DNA of 64,000 nucleotides from an uncultured Hungatella sp. (GCA_910585435.1 CAJUEJ010000006.1:1-64000), one strand, 5' to 3'. Shown: positions 15,705 through 24,916, counted from the stretch's first letter. Made by a program: numbers and translations. The notes: generated by a model not told the origin, from the sequence alone.

Positions 15705-18098
15705 CTATTCTACTCCTCTTTTAAAGTGCCCTCTGGTAAAATCTCCTGACAGCCCTTTTGTACTTTTTTCTCTGTCCTGTGTACATTTCGCCCCCCATTC
15801 CCCTTCCCGGAGAAATGCATCCCCATAAGCCCGGATAACCTCCCGGACCTCCTGCCCTGTTTCCCGCACGAACTGAAGCCGCAGCGCCGCCGGATGCAGG
15901 CGCCCGATTGCCTTCTCCTGTCCCAGCAAAGACAGAGGGCTGGGATTATAAATGGTGTTATAACAAAATGTACAATGATTCTTTACCATCAGTTCTTTCC
16001 CGGTTCTGTCCTTCATATACAGAACTCCTGGTTTATGGGTACAATTTCCTGTAGTTTTCCTGATACACTGAGCCGAGGTCATGACAGGAAGGTATCCGTA
16101 AGAAACCAGTTCCAAACCGCCGCATCCCATCTGCTTAAGCTCCTGGCTGTTTAACTCCAGAGGAAGCGTCAGACGTGCAAACCCCATTTTTCTTAACATA
16201 CGGATCGCTTCTTTATTAAAACAGTACAGATTGTGATCTCCGTACAGGGGTATATCTGCCTTTTGTTTCTTCAGATATCCGATTTCCTCCCAGGAGCGGA
16301 TCAAACATCCGTCAAAGCCGGCACTTTTCCATCTGTCAGCCCAACGGTCAAAATACGTCTCCGCCTCCGTCCGGAAAATCACAGGCATAGCCAGCACACA
16401 GCGTTTTCCCTCTCTGTGACAGGCCTGTACCGTCTGCTTCCATGTATCAGGAGAAAAACTGTCTGACTCTATCTGGATTTCCCATACCTCCTTCTGATGC
16501 AGTGCAGCAGAAAATGTATCCGGTTCTGAGAGGAGAACATGAAGCTTCAGACCATCGCCAAACTCTGCACATCCAAATGCCCCCAAACCGTCTCCAAACT
16601 CCGCACATCCAGACACCCCCGGGCCGTCTCCAAGCTCCGCACATCCAGACGCTCCCGAACCGTCCCCAAACTCTGCACATCCAGACACCCCCAAGTCATC
16701 CCCAAACTCTGTGTATCCCGCCGCTCCCAGGCTATTTCTATCCTCTGCGTAACCCGCCGCCCCCAAGCCGTCCTCTCTCCGATACCCGTCAAGAACCGCC
16801 TCCTTAAGCTTCTCCAGCCCCTTCCTTCTCAGCTCATTCAGCGCCTGTACCGGAAGGAATCCGTTTCCTTCTGTCTCCACCTCCAAAGCCTCAAACTGAA
16901 AAGGCGTGTTTCCCGTCTTCCCTATCTGTTTTTTCAGGCTTTCCTCACTGACAGGCTGGTTTTTGGCCGTGAGAACCACCGGGCCTTTCACCTCTGCCCT
17001 GTAGCCTCTCCCCTTTTGCTCCATTGTCAGGGAAAGGCGGATCTCCTCCCCTTCCCGCATAGTCAGCTTCCCTGTAACCTTCTCCTTCACTTCTCCATTT
17101 ACATAGGTTGCATCCAGATAGTCAAACAGCTGCTGGTTCCCCTGGCGGAATGCCGGCTTCTCCTTTAAGGCCACCATATCTTTTCCGTTATGTTGTCTGT
17201 AATACCCTTCTGTCAGTCCTCCCCGGTCAAACAGATCCAGAAGTATCTTCTTATCCTCCGGATCTACCCGGTACCCGTCCTTTCCCTGCTGCCTGTATAA
17301 ATCCACATACTTTCTGTATACACTTACCACACCTGCCGTATACCTGGGGCTTTTCATCCGACCTTCAATCTTCAGGGAATAGATACCTGCCTCCAAAAGA
17401 TCCGGCAAAATGTCCAGGACACACAGGTCCTTCAGGCTCATCACATATCTCTCATTCTTCCCCAGACAGGACCTTTTGTCCTGTTTCACATCATAGGGCA
17501 GACGGCAGGGCTGGGCGCACCGCCCCCGGTTTCCGCTTCTGCCGCCGATAAGGCTGCTTAAAAGACACTGCCCGGAGTAACAGTAGCACAGGGCTCCGTG
17601 GACAAAGCACTCTATCTCCATATCCACCTGCTCATGGATCCTCCTTATTTCCTCCAGGGAAAGCTCCCTTGCCGGCACCACTCTTTTTACTCCCAGCTCC
17701 TTTAACATCCCCGCCCCATACGCCCCGGTTATGGTCATCTGGGTGCTGGCGTGGACAGGAAGCTGTGGAAAACTCTGCCGTATACAGGACAGCACCCCCA
17801 TATCCTGGACGATCACCCCGTCCAGCCCCTGCCTGTAATAGGGGTTCAGATATTCATACAGCCCCTCCAGCTCCCCTTCCTTCACCAGGGTATTCACCGT
17901 CATGTAGAGAGAAACTCCATGAAGATGAGCGTAATCAATGGCCTCCAGCATTCTGTCCTGATCCAGATTGTCCGCATATGCCCGCGCGCCAAATCTGCTT
18001 CCTCCGATGTACACGGCATCTGCGCCTGCCGCCACGGCTGCTTTCATACTCTCAAAAGAACCGGCCGGGGCCAGAAGCTCTACTCCCTTTAATTCCAT
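15705..18098 (-). CDS. U32 peptidase-family protein (RlhA/YrrO-like) with internal repeat
   Basis: A 797-residue protein. The N-terminal U32 domain starts ELLAPAGSFESMKAAVAAGADAVY and holds a Cys cluster (CYCYSGQC, GNRGRCAQPC) of the iron-sulphur type. A middle DUF3656-like domain follows, then a repeat linker (about 446-517), then a C-terminal TIM-barrel-like part with more cysteines (CTHKPG, CTFCYN). Relatives hydroxylate 23S rRNA or tRNA (RlhA, TrhP); older names call them collagenases. The start at 18098 has AGGAGG 8 nt upstream; longer starts run into the zapA end without a ribosome site. The 72-residue repeat linker is unusual for the family. Confidence 0.87.
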   Translation of the reverse strand: MELKGVELLAPAGSFESMKAAVAAGADAVYIGGSRFGARAYADNLDQDRMLEAIDYAHLHGVSLYMTVNTLVKEGELEGLYEYLNPYYRQGLDGVIVQDMGVLSCIRQSFPQLPVHASTQMTITGAYGAGMLKELGVKRVVPARELSLEEIRRIHEQVDMEIECFVHGALCYCYSGQCLLSSLIGGRSGNRGRCAQPCRLPYDVKQDKRSCLGKNERYVMSLKDLCVLDILPDLLEAGIYSLKIEGRMKSPRYTAGVVSVYRKYVDLYRQQGKDGYRVDPEDKKILLDLFDRGGLTEGYYRQHNGKDMVALKEKPAFRQGNQQLFDYLDATYVNGEVKEKVTGKLTMREGEEIRLSLTMEQKGRGYRAEVKGPVVLTAKNQPVSEESLKKQIGKTGNTPFQFEALEVETEGNGFLPVQALNELRRKGLEKLKEAVLDGYRREDGLGAAGYAEDRNSLGAAGYTEFGDDLGVSGCAEFGDGSGASGCAELGDGPGVSGCAEFGDGLGAFGCAEFGDGLKLHVLLSEPDTFSAALHQKEVWEIQIESDSFSPDTWKQTVQACHREGKRCVLAMPVIFRTEAETYFDRWADRWKSAGFDGCLIRSWEEIGYLKKQKADIPLYGDHNLYCFNKEAIRMLRKMGFARLTLPLELNSQELKQMGCGGLELVSYGYLPVMTSAQCIRKTTGNCTHKPGVLYMKDRTGKELMVKNHCTFCYNTIYNPSPLSLLGQEKAIGRLHPAALRLQFVRETGQEVREVIRAYGDAFLREGEWGAKCTQDREKSTKGLSGDFTRGHFKRGVE
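16548..16763 (-). repeat. 36-bp coding tandem repeat (six 12-residue units)
   Basis: Six in-frame units of 12 codons in the U32 gene, with consensus GVSGCAEFGDGL. The last four or five units are nearly identical and the first two have drifted (Tyr for Cys, DRNSL end). The unit is acidic and glycine-rich with one Cys. The reading frame stays open throughout. Confidence 0.9.
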
Positions 18099-18193
18099 CT
18101 CCATCTCCTCCTTATTAAGCTGATGCACTGCCCCATAATAAATACAGGGATGCCCGGCAATGCCTGCCAGAACACCCCAGTTCACCCTCTCAG

Positions 18194-18631
18194 TCAAGAT
18201 TTTCTGTTATTTGGCATATTCCCTGCATAGGAAGACGCAGTATGAAGAGCCTTCATTTTTAAAAGCTCCTCCTCCGCCTTCTTATACTTCCCCTGCAGCT
18301 CCTTTAACTGTCCCTCCACATCCTCCAGCTTCATCTGTGTCGTCACCAGCTCATGCTTTAGGCTGTAAGTCTCCTTTTCCATATCATCCCGGCGCCGTTC
18401 GCTGGCCGCAGCCCTGTCCACCGCTTTAAAATAATCATCCGCAATATTCAGTTCAATCATCACCGCCTGATACTCCTGGCTCTGTTTCATAAACCCTTCC
18501 TGACGCTTCATCTGATTAGTTTTTTCGTTTATGTAGCCTGCAACCCGCTGAAGATACTGTGCCTCCTCGATTCCGCCTAATGTATATACCTTCCCGTCAA
18601 TCAATACTTCCGCATAATGTTTCTCATTCAT
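18194..18631 (-). CDS. zapA: Cell division protein ZapA
   Basis: A 145-residue protein with the ZapA domain at residues 5-90 (EVLIDGKVYTLGGIEEAQYLQRVAGYINEK, then YQAVMIELNIADDYF) and a long C-terminal coiled coil to about residue 130. ZapA tetramers bundle FtsZ filaments at the division ring. It follows ruvB and precedes the U32 gene and the wall-synthesis pair, an arrangement typical of Clostridia. GGGAGAG lies 8 nt before the ATG. Confidence 0.88.
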   Translation of the reverse strand: MNEKHYAEVLIDGKVYTLGGIEEAQYLQRVAGYINEKTNQMKRQEGFMKQSQEYQAVMIELNIADDYFKAVDRAAASERRRDDMEKETYSLKHELVTTQMKLEDVEGQLKELQGKYKKAEEELLKMKALHTASSYAGNMPNNRKS

Positions 18632-18750
18632 GAGCCATACTCTCCCTGCAACAAATTTATGACAATGTAACCCAAGACAGCCTTAAGCCTCTCTGCCAGC
18701 GGACCGGCCACCTGGCTGGCCCATCGGCTTGCCTGTCAGCCCTGCTCTCA

Positions 18751-19749
18751 CTATGCTTTGGGCTGCAGTCCCAGATGATGATACGCCAGCTCCGTAGCCA
18801 TGCGCCCCCGGGGAGTGCGGTTTAAGAGGCCATTCATCAGAAGATAAGGTTCATACACATCCTCCAGGGTTCCCGCATCTTCTCCCAGAGCCGCCGCAAG
18901 AGTATCAAGCCCTACCGGCCCTCCTGAAAACTTCTGTATGATTGTAAGCAGAATCGCCCTGTCATTGTTATCCAGTCCCAGACGGTCCACATCCAGAATA
19001 TCCAGGGCAAAATCCGCCACTTCCTTTGTGATAATCCCCTGATACTTTACCTGGGCAAAGTCCCTGACCCGGCGAAGCAGACGGTTGGCAAGTCTAGGCG
19101 TCCCTCTGGAACGCCTGGCAAGCTCCATGGCCCCTGTCTCTTCAATCTCCACTCCCAGCACAGAGGCGGAGCGGAGGATAATAACCGTCAATTCCTGGGG
19201 CGTATAGAAATCCAGCTTCTGTACCACACCGAACCTGTCCCGCAGCGGCGCAGTCAAAAGCCCTGCCCTGGTAGTGGCCCCTACCAGCGTAAACTTTGGA
19301 AGCTCCAGGCGGATCGACCGTGCAGATGAATCCTTCCCCAGCATGATGTCAATGGCAAAATCCTCCATAGCCGGATACAACACTTCCTCCACCTGGCGGT
19401 TCAGCCTGTGTATCTCGTCCACAAACAGGACATCTCCCTCCTGGAGATTATTCAAAATAGCCGCCATCTCTCCCGGTTTTTCAATGGCAGGCCCTGAGGT
19501 GATTTTTAGATTCACTCCCATCTCATGGGCAATAATGCCGGACAAAGTGGTTTTCCCCAGACCGGGAGGGCCGTAAAACAGCACATGATCCAGGCTGTCT
19601 CCCCTGCTCTTTGCCGCTTCAATATATATTTTCAAGGTAGATTTCAGTTTCTCCTGGCCGATATACTCCGCCAGGGCCTGAGGCCTCAAATGGGACTCTG
19701 CCTTTTTTTCTTCCTCTGTCAAATCCGTATTGATAATCCGTCGTTCCAT
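18751..19749 (-). CDS. ruvB: Holliday junction branch migration helicase RuvB
   Basis: A 332-residue AAA+ motor that drives branch migration with RuvA. Walker A is GPPGLGKT (60-67), Walker B LFVDEIHRL near residue 110, sensor 1 VGATTRAG, and the C-terminal winged helix ends with RTPRGRMATELAYHHLG. It is normal in length and lies downstream of ruvA in the same orientation. The ribosome site before the ATG is weak. Confidence 0.97.
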   Translation of the reverse strand: MERRIINTDLTEEEKKAESHLRPQALAEYIGQEKLKSTLKIYIEAAKSRGDSLDHVLFYGPPGLGKTTLSGIIAHEMGVNLKITSGPAIEKPGEMAAILNNLQEGDVLFVDEIHRLNRQVEEVLYPAMEDFAIDIMLGKDSSARSIRLELPKFTLVGATTRAGLLTAPLRDRFGVVQKLDFYTPQELTVIILRSASVLGVEIEETGAMELARRSRGTPRLANRLLRRVRDFAQVKYQGIITKEVADFALDILDVDRLGLDNNDRAILLTIIQKFSGGPVGLDTLAAALGEDAGTLEDVYEPYLLMNGLLNRTPRGRMATELAYHHLGLQPKA

Positions 19750-19840
19750 AAATTTTAGTCATTCCATCTATATTATATTGTTCTATTGTATGCTTATGTC
19801 TCCATATGACCGTATGAGGCAGCCGCCGCGGCCCCGCCTC

Positions 19841-20461
19841 TTAAAAGGCCAGATACTTGAGCGATGCTTTCAGCACGTCCTCCGTAGTCATGTCCTCTGT
19901 CACTTCCACCTTGCGGACTGCCTTGGCTGCCTCCATGGCCGAATACCCCAGAGCCACCAGCGCATCCACGGCTTCCTTCCCGGCTCCGTCTCCAAAACTG
20001 CCCTTTCCCCTTCCGGCTTCCATCCTTCCTTTGTCATCCGGCAAGCCTGGCATATCCTCCACCGAAATCCTGTCCTTCAGATCCAGTATAAGCCTCTGAG
20101 CCGTCTTCACCCCGATTCCCGGAGCCTTGGCAATGGCTTTTGCATCCCCGGATATGACTGCCAGGCAAAGATCATCCGGCCTCATGGCAGACAGAAGCCC
20201 CAGGGCCCCCTTGGGCCCGATTCCGTTGACTCCCAAAAGCTGTTTAAACAGCTTCAGCTCCTGCCGGCTCCCAAACCCATACAGACTCATGGAATCTTCC
20301 TTCACCTGCAGGTATGTATAAATGCGCACCTCATCTCCCAGAGGCGGCAGTTCCTCCAAAAGCGACAGCGGCACATGGATATTGTAACCTACACATCCCG
20401 CCTCCACCACAATCACATCCTCTTCCTTCTCAACCAAAGGCCCTCTGATAAAAGATATCAC
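19841..20461 (-). CDS. ruvA: Holliday junction DNA helicase subunit RuvA
   Basis: A 206-residue protein that binds four-way junctions and loads RuvB. The N-terminal OB fold begins MISFIRGPL. The paired helix-hairpin-helix motifs are at VNGIGPKGALGLL and APGIGVKTAQRLILDLKD, and the C-terminal UBA-like domain is VDALVALGYSAMEAAKAV. The start is GTG with AAAGGA upstream. It opens the operon ruvA-ruvB-zapA and probably onward to the wall genes. Confidence 0.96.
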   Translation of the reverse strand: MISFIRGPLVEKEEDVIVVEAGCVGYNIHVPLSLLEELPPLGDEVRIYTYLQVKEDSMSLYGFGSRQELKLFKQLLGVNGIGPKGALGLLSAMRPDDLCLAVISGDAKAIAKAPGIGVKTAQRLILDLKDRISVEDMPGLPDDKGRMEAGRGKGSFGDGAGKEAVDALVALGYSAMEAAKAVRKVEVTEDMTTEDVLKASLKYLAF

Positions 20462-20493
20462 CGCGTATTCTTTCCTTTACTCATGTTCTAACC

Positions 20494-20526
20494 GTTCAGA
20501 CGGCTCACCGTCCTGCCTGTCTGAAC
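20494..20526 (-). promoter_or_regulatory. Stem-loop at the 5' end of the ruvA transcript
   Basis: Perfect 8-bp arms GTTCAGAC and GTCTGAAC enclose a 17-base loop. It starts at the predicted transcript start, so it may protect the mRNA 5' end. Confidence 0.5.
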
Positions 20527-20533
20527 TGTTACT

Positions 20534-20562
20534 ATCATATCATACCGCCCGGGCCTTTGCAA
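20534..20562 (-). promoter_or_regulatory. Promoter of ruvA operon
   Basis: On the minus strand, -35 TTGCAA and -10 TATGAT are separated by 17 bp, about 73 bases before the ruvA start. Confidence 0.65.
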
Positions 20563-20573
20563 GAGCTACAGAT

Positions 20574-20602
20574 TTGACTTTCCCCCTTTGTTACGCTATA
20601 AT
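20574..20602 (+). promoter_or_regulatory. Promoter of the YprB-like gene
   Basis: -35 TTGACT and perfect -10 TATAAT with a 17-bp spacer, about 30 bases before the start codon; the -35 lies 11 bp from the -35 of the divergent ruvA promoter. Confidence 0.8.
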
Positions 20603-20633
20603 ATGATGCACATTAAACCCAAAAGGAGCCCCC

Positions 20634-21719
20634 ATGATTACCATAGAGAAACCCCTTTCCCTCCCTGACACCTATCCCCTGGACCGTCTGGGTCCCTTAG
20701 AAAAGCTTCTGTTTTTTGACATCGAAACCACCGGCCTGTCCGGAGATTATTCCAGCCTGTATCTCATCGGCTGCACCTTTTACCGCCAGGGCTTTTGGCA
20801 TCTGATCCAGTGGTTTGCCGACACTGCTGATTCCGAAGAACAGCTTCTGTCCTCCTTCTTTCATTTCCTGAAGGACTTTGACACGGTCATCCATTACAAC
20901 GGCGACGGTTTCGACATTCCTTATCTCCTGAAACGCTGCCGCGCCTTTAACCTGCCCTGGGATTTCTCCCAGGTGACCAGCATTGACCTGTACAAACGCA
21001 TACGGCCCTACCGCAAGCTGCTGAACCTGGAAAATCTGAAGCAGAAATCCATCGAACGGTTTCTCGGCATCAACCGGGAGGATACATATTCAGGAGGAGA
21101 GCTGATTCAGATCTATGAGGACTACTTAAAAACCCACGAGGATTCCCTGTATGACATGCTGATGCTCCACAACCGGGAAGATTTAGAAGGCATGCCTCTG
21201 ATTCTCCCCATCCTTAACTATCCTGATTTTCTGGAACATGACTTTCTGTTAGCCTTCTCCTCGATCCGGCCCGGCATCCACAAAGAGGCTTCCCCTGTCC
21301 TGTCCCTGACCTTAAAAAGCCCTTACCAGCTTCCTGTCCCCTTCCGCCAAACCAGCGATTTATATTCTGCAGAGGCCGGCGGCTGCTACCTGTATCTGAA
21401 CATCTGCCTATACCAGGGGACGTTAAAATACTTTTATCCTGACTATAAAGACTACTACTACCTAATCTATGAAGACACTGCTGTCCACAAAAGCATCGGC
21501 GAATATGTGGACAAAGCTGCCCGCAAAAAGGCCACTGCCCAGACCTGCTACACGAAAAAAAGCGGCCTGTTCCTTCCTCAGCCTGCCCCTTTGTGGGAAC
21601 CTGCCTTAAAAAAACAGTACCGCGATAAAATAACCTATGCAGAGTACACACCTGCCCTGCTTGAGAATACCCAGACGCTGAACCGCTATATCCGGATGCT
21701 GCTGACAAATGCCTGCTGA
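20634..21719 (+). CDS. YprB-like ribonuclease H-fold exonuclease
   Basis: A 361-residue protein whose first ~200 residues form a DnaQ/RNase H-like exonuclease domain: FFDIETTGLSG (motif I Asp/Glu), VIHYNGDGFDIPYL (motif II Asp) and MLMLHNREDLEGM (motif III His/Asp). The C-terminal 150 residues lack a clear motif. Homologues such as Bacillus YprB often sit beside a DEAD helicase; here the gene stands alone behind its own promoter, divergent from ruvA. It is probably a 3'-5' nuclease in RNA or DNA processing. AAAAGGAG precedes the ATG. Confidence 0.82.
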   Translation: MITIEKPLSLPDTYPLDRLGPLEKLLFFDIETTGLSGDYSSLYLIGCTFYRQGFWHLIQWFADTADSEEQLLSSFFHFLKDFDTVIHYNGDGFDIPYLLKRCRAFNLPWDFSQVTSIDLYKRIRPYRKLLNLENLKQKSIERFLGINREDTYSGGELIQIYEDYLKTHEDSLYDMLMLHNREDLEGMPLILPILNYPDFLEHDFLLAFSSIRPGIHKEASPVLSLTLKSPYQLPVPFRQTSDLYSAEAGGCYLYLNICLYQGTLKYFYPDYKDYYYLIYEDTAVHKSIGEYVDKAARKKATAQTCYTKKSGLFLPQPAPLWEPALKKQYRDKITYAEYTPALLENTQTLNRYIRMLLTNAC

Positions 21720-21736
21720 AATCCGTCTCCTTACCC

Positions 21737-22762
21737 TCAGTTAAACCCAAAGAATTTCTGGCTGATCTTATACCCTGCGATGGACACCTGCCGCCCGCTT
21801 TTCCCCGGCAGGTTCATCCCCTGCCCCAGAAATCCAAATCTCAGCCTGAGAAACAGCAGCATATTTTTCTTTTTTACATACTGCCACAGTTCCTTTTTCT
21901 TCTTCATATTCTCGTCTGTGCCGGATCGGATAGCCAGAATCGACGAAATCACCATCATGATTTCCAGATATCGGATCATGTAATGACGCAGCTTCCAGCT
22001 CTGCATCTTCCCCTGATTATAATAATCGATCATCAGCTTGGTCACCTGAATCTGCTGGTCAATGCGGCCAATCATCACCTGCTCGTTCACAGACTGATCC
22101 TCTCTGCCGATAAAATACCGGTAGAAATTCACATCCAGATAATACATGGTCTTGACATAGGGCAATGGCTGGAATACAAAAATATTGTCCACATAAAAAG
22201 TATGCTTTGGCAGCTCCAGCCCGCACTGATGCAAAAGCTCTGTCCGGTAGATCACAGAATGCATCAGGATATACTGCCCCAGCATAAACATTTTTACGTC
22301 ATCCCATCCCACCACCTGATCCTTTGGAAGGGCTGTCCGGTAATTCATCACTCTCTTTCTCTTGGCGCCCTGCTTTTCATACACAAAATTAGAGACCAGC
22401 ATATCCAGGGTCTGATTGCCGTAGACAAAACGGCGCAGAGTCCTTAACACTTCCATATAGGCCTCTTCATCCACCCAGTCATCGCTGTCCACCACCTTAA
22501 AATATATGCCCTGCGCCCTGCGAAGCCCTGCATTCACAGCCTCGCCGTGGCCCCCGTTTTCCTGGTGGATCGCCCGGCAGATGCCAGGATAATTCTTCTC
22601 GTATTCATCAGCAATTTCTGCTGTCCTGTCTTTGGCCGAACCATCGTCCACGATCAAAATTTCCACCTCATCCCCTCCAGGCAAGAGAGAATCGATGCAA
22701 TGCCTCATATAGTTCTCAGAATTGTAGCACGGGATGGCTACTGACAACAGTTTCACTGCCAT
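21737..22762 (-). CDS. Family 2 glycosyltransferase
   Basis: A 341-residue GT-A enzyme. The N-terminus has LLSVAIPCYNSENYMRHCIDSLL, the nucleotide-sugar line VEILIVDDGSAKDRTAEI, and the DxD-type VVDSDDWVDEEAY near residue 95. It has no clear membrane span and transfers a sugar to an unknown acceptor, most likely a surface glycan or lipid. It overlaps the upstream CPBP gene by 10 bp. Confidence 0.88.
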   Translation of the reverse strand: MAVKLLSVAIPCYNSENYMRHCIDSLLPGGDEVEILIVDDGSAKDRTAEIADEYEKNYPGICRAIHQENGGHGEAVNAGLRRAQGIYFKVVDSDDWVDEEAYMEVLRTLRRFVYGNQTLDMLVSNFVYEKQGAKRKRVMNYRTALPKDQVVGWDDVKMFMLGQYILMHSVIYRTELLHQCGLELPKHTFYVDNIFVFQPLPYVKTMYYLDVNFYRYFIGREDQSVNEQVMIGRIDQQIQVTKLMIDYYNQGKMQSWKLRHYMIRYLEIMMVISSILAIRSGTDENMKKKKELWQYVKKKNMLLFLRLRFGFLGQGMNLPGKSGRQVSIAGYKISQKFFGFN

Positions 22763-23514
22763 ACCTCCTTTTCACACGTTATCATCATCCTGCGGACTGT
22801 CAAAAACAGACACAGCCCGCTTATTATCGTTATTAATAAAAACGAGATTCCTGGTTTTTGTCCTTCAAACCGCATCCATTTTCCTGCCAATACAGATGTT
22901 ATATTTGCGCTGCCGTGGATGACCCAGGGCGCCAGGACAGACCTGTATCTCTCATAGCTGAAAGCCAGCACCAGACCTATGGCCCCTGCATACACTCCCT
23001 GTACCAAAGTGCCGTGATAATATCCGAAAGCCACGGAAGAAATAAGGATCGCTGCCAGGCAGGAGCATCTCTTTCTCAGGCTTTTATATATAAACCCGCG
23101 GAAAATCAGCTCCTCTGCTCCTGAAATTATCACTCCCATGGAGAGCATCTGAAGCCAGAGAGGCGGAGAATACAGCACCCTTGCCGTCTGCTGGTAACCT
23201 GTAAATCTGTTTTTTATCCCGCTTAAGGTTACCAGGTTATTAAACAGAAGGCTGCTGCTGATTCCTGCAATACAGAGAAGGGCTCCTGTAAGCAGAATCC
23301 TTCTGTTAAAAGTTTTAACCGATTTTTCTTCCCTATTCTTCTTTAAAGGAAATGGATTCCTTCTATACAATATTACCAATATTCCGGAAGTTATTGCCGC
23401 CGAAACCGTCTGTACCGTCAGGCTTTTGCATCCCGCTAAAGCCATACGGCAGCCTTGTGTTGAAAGCTCATACAGTGCCACGGGCCAGAGAAGCTCCCAC
23501 ATTAATTGTATCAC
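22753..23514 (-). CDS. CPBP-family intramembrane glutamic protease (CAAX-like)
   Basis: A 253-residue polytopic membrane protein with about seven to eight spans. All three ABI/CPBP motifs are present: GAEELIFRGFIY near residue 131, FGYYHGTLVQG near 163, and WVIHGSANI near 196. Members cleave prenylated or bacteriocin-type substrates or act in immunity. Its partner here is a glycosyltransferase with a 10-bp overlap; no bacteriocin gene is visible. Confidence 0.86.
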   Translation of the reverse strand: MIQLMWELLWPVALYELSTQGCRMALAGCKSLTVQTVSAAITSGILVILYRRNPFPLKKNREEKSVKTFNRRILLTGALLCIAGISSSLLFNNLVTLSGIKNRFTGYQQTARVLYSPPLWLQMLSMGVIISGAEELIFRGFIYKSLRKRCSCLAAILISSVAFGYYHGTLVQGVYAGAIGLVLAFSYERYRSVLAPWVIHGSANITSVLAGKWMRFEGQKPGISFLLITIISGLCLFLTVRRMMITCEKEVWQ

Positions 23515-23603
23515 CAGGCGTCCTCCCTTTTTTCAATTAATCTTACCACAAAACAGCTGGCTGGTAAAGAAGAAAACCGCCCTGAAAAAGTATTGTAAAA
23601 TGT

Positions 23604-23632
23604 TTGCCTCTCCTGATTTTCAGTAGTATACT
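23604..23632 (+). promoter_or_regulatory. Promoter of carbamate kinase gene
   Basis: -35 TTGCCT and -10 TATACT with a 17-bp spacer, about 53 bases before the start codon. Confidence 0.6.
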
Positions 23633-23636
23633 GAAA
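23618..23636 (+). promoter_or_regulatory. Inverted repeat over the -10 of the carbamate kinase promoter
   Basis: TTTCAGTA-3-TACTGAAA, a perfect 8-bp inverted repeat that covers the -10 box; a likely repressor site of unknown owner. Confidence 0.5.
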
Positions 23637-23684
23637 TTATATACGTTAAATGATTTCAAACTTTACGATAGCGAGGTATCTTTT

Positions 23685-24617
23685 ATGTCAAAAAAACGAA
23701 TGGTTATGGCTCTGGGCCACCGCGCATTAGGAACAAATCTTCCGGAACAGAAAGTAGCCGTAGGCAAAACGGCAAAAATTATCGCCGATTTTATTCAGGA
23801 GGGCTGGCAGGTGGCCATCGTCCACAGCAACGCCCCTCAGGTAGGCATGATACACACTGCCATGAATGAATTCGGCAGGCAGCATGAAGGCTATACCGCC
23901 GCCCCTATGTCTGTCTGCTCTGCCATGAGCCAGGGCTATATCGGCTACGATTTGCAGAACGGGATCCGCACGGAGCTTATGAGCCGGGGGATCTATAAAC
24001 CCGCAGCCACCATCCTGACCCAGATGATGGTAAACCCCTATGACGAGGCCTTTTATACTCCTTTAAAAGCCGTGGGACGGTTCATGGATGCAGAAGATGC
24101 CAGGGCAGAGGAGGAAAAAGGGAATTATGTAGAGGAGGTTCCGGGCAAAGGTTTTCGCCGGGTAGTGGCTTCTCCCAGGCCAGTAGCCATTGTGGAAATC
24201 GATGTAATCAAAGCTGTCCTGGACGCGGATCAGATTGTCATTGCCTGCGGCGGCGGCGGGATTCCGGTGATGGAACAGGGCTGCCGTCTGAAAGGGGCCA
24301 GCGCCGTCATTGAAAAAGACCTGGCAGCCGGCCTTCTTGCCAAGGAAGTGGATGCAGATGTGCTGCTGATCTTAACCAGCGTAGACAATGTAACATTAAA
24401 TTACGGCTGCCCGGATGAAAAGCCGATTTTCTCCATGAGCACTGCCCAGGCAGAGGCTTACAGGGACCAGGGACAGTTCGAATTCGCCTCCATGCTTCCC
24501 AAAATAGAGGCGTCCATAGACTTTATCACCCACGGAAATGGCCGCTGCGCTATTATCACCTCCCTGGAAAAAGCCAGGGAAAGCCTGGCCGGAAAAGCAG
24601 GTACTGTCATTCGCTAG
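23685..24617 (+). CDS. arcC: Carbamate kinase (divergent active-site loops)
   Basis: A 310-residue amino acid kinase-fold protein that would make ATP and carbamate from carbamoyl phosphate and ADP, ending arginine, agmatine or purine breakdown. The fold is clear: MVMALGHRALG at the N-terminus, QVGMIHTAMNE, VIACGGGGIPV, EKDLAAGLLA and LLILTSVDNV. Two normally invariant loops differ: GGN reads GHR (11-13) and GNGPQVG reads SNAPQVG (48-54). The start at 23685 has GAGG about 10 nt upstream. No transcarbamylase or deiminase is nearby, so it stands alone, and the substrate might differ. Confidence 0.82.
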   Translation: MSKKRMVMALGHRALGTNLPEQKVAVGKTAKIIADFIQEGWQVAIVHSNAPQVGMIHTAMNEFGRQHEGYTAAPMSVCSAMSQGYIGYDLQNGIRTELMSRGIYKPAATILTQMMVNPYDEAFYTPLKAVGRFMDAEDARAEEEKGNYVEEVPGKGFRRVVASPRPVAIVEIDVIKAVLDADQIVIACGGGGIPVMEQGCRLKGASAVIEKDLAAGLLAKEVDADVLLILTSVDNVTLNYGCPDEKPIFSMSTAQAEAYRDQGQFEFASMLPKIEASIDFITHGNGRCAIITSLEKARESLAGKAGTVIR

Positions 24618-24676
24618 AGATACCTTTACGTTCGCTGCGAATGTACCTTTCTTTTGCGGGGTACCCAGATCCCTCT

Positions 24677-24717
24677 TGCAGGAGATTTGGCCCCAGTGAG
24701 GGCCAAATCTCCCGCAA
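24677..24717 (+). terminator. Terminator after carbamate kinase gene
   Basis: A 13-bp perfect stem, GGAGATTTGGCCC with its complement around a 6-base loop (24681-24712), extended by four more pairs past one mismatch, followed a few bases later by a run of T. In the rest of 24618-24916 no further gene was seen. Confidence 0.75.
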
Positions 24718-24916
24718 AGCAGGGTTCAAAATTTTTTCCATTCCTATGCTGTCTTAACAACAATCCCCCAATCTATTTTTTTCTCCTTTGGTCCATACTA
24801 ATTCCGAAACATGCTGACAAAATTGCAACAATTCCCGAATCTGCACCAGTATCTGTCCGGGACTGCCTGACAGATCTGCTGCTGATTCAGTCGTTTTAGA
24901 AAGGAGTGTGCCTTAT

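Noticed and set aside
16548..16763. Possible CRISPR array because of 36-bp periodic repeats
   Set aside because: Units abut with no spacers, the frame is open and continuous, and no cas genes are near.
16442..17168. Repeated Pro/His/Thr-rich and Arg/Ser-rich plus-strand frames
   Set aside because: They are shadows of the 36-bp repeat inside the U32 gene on the other strand.
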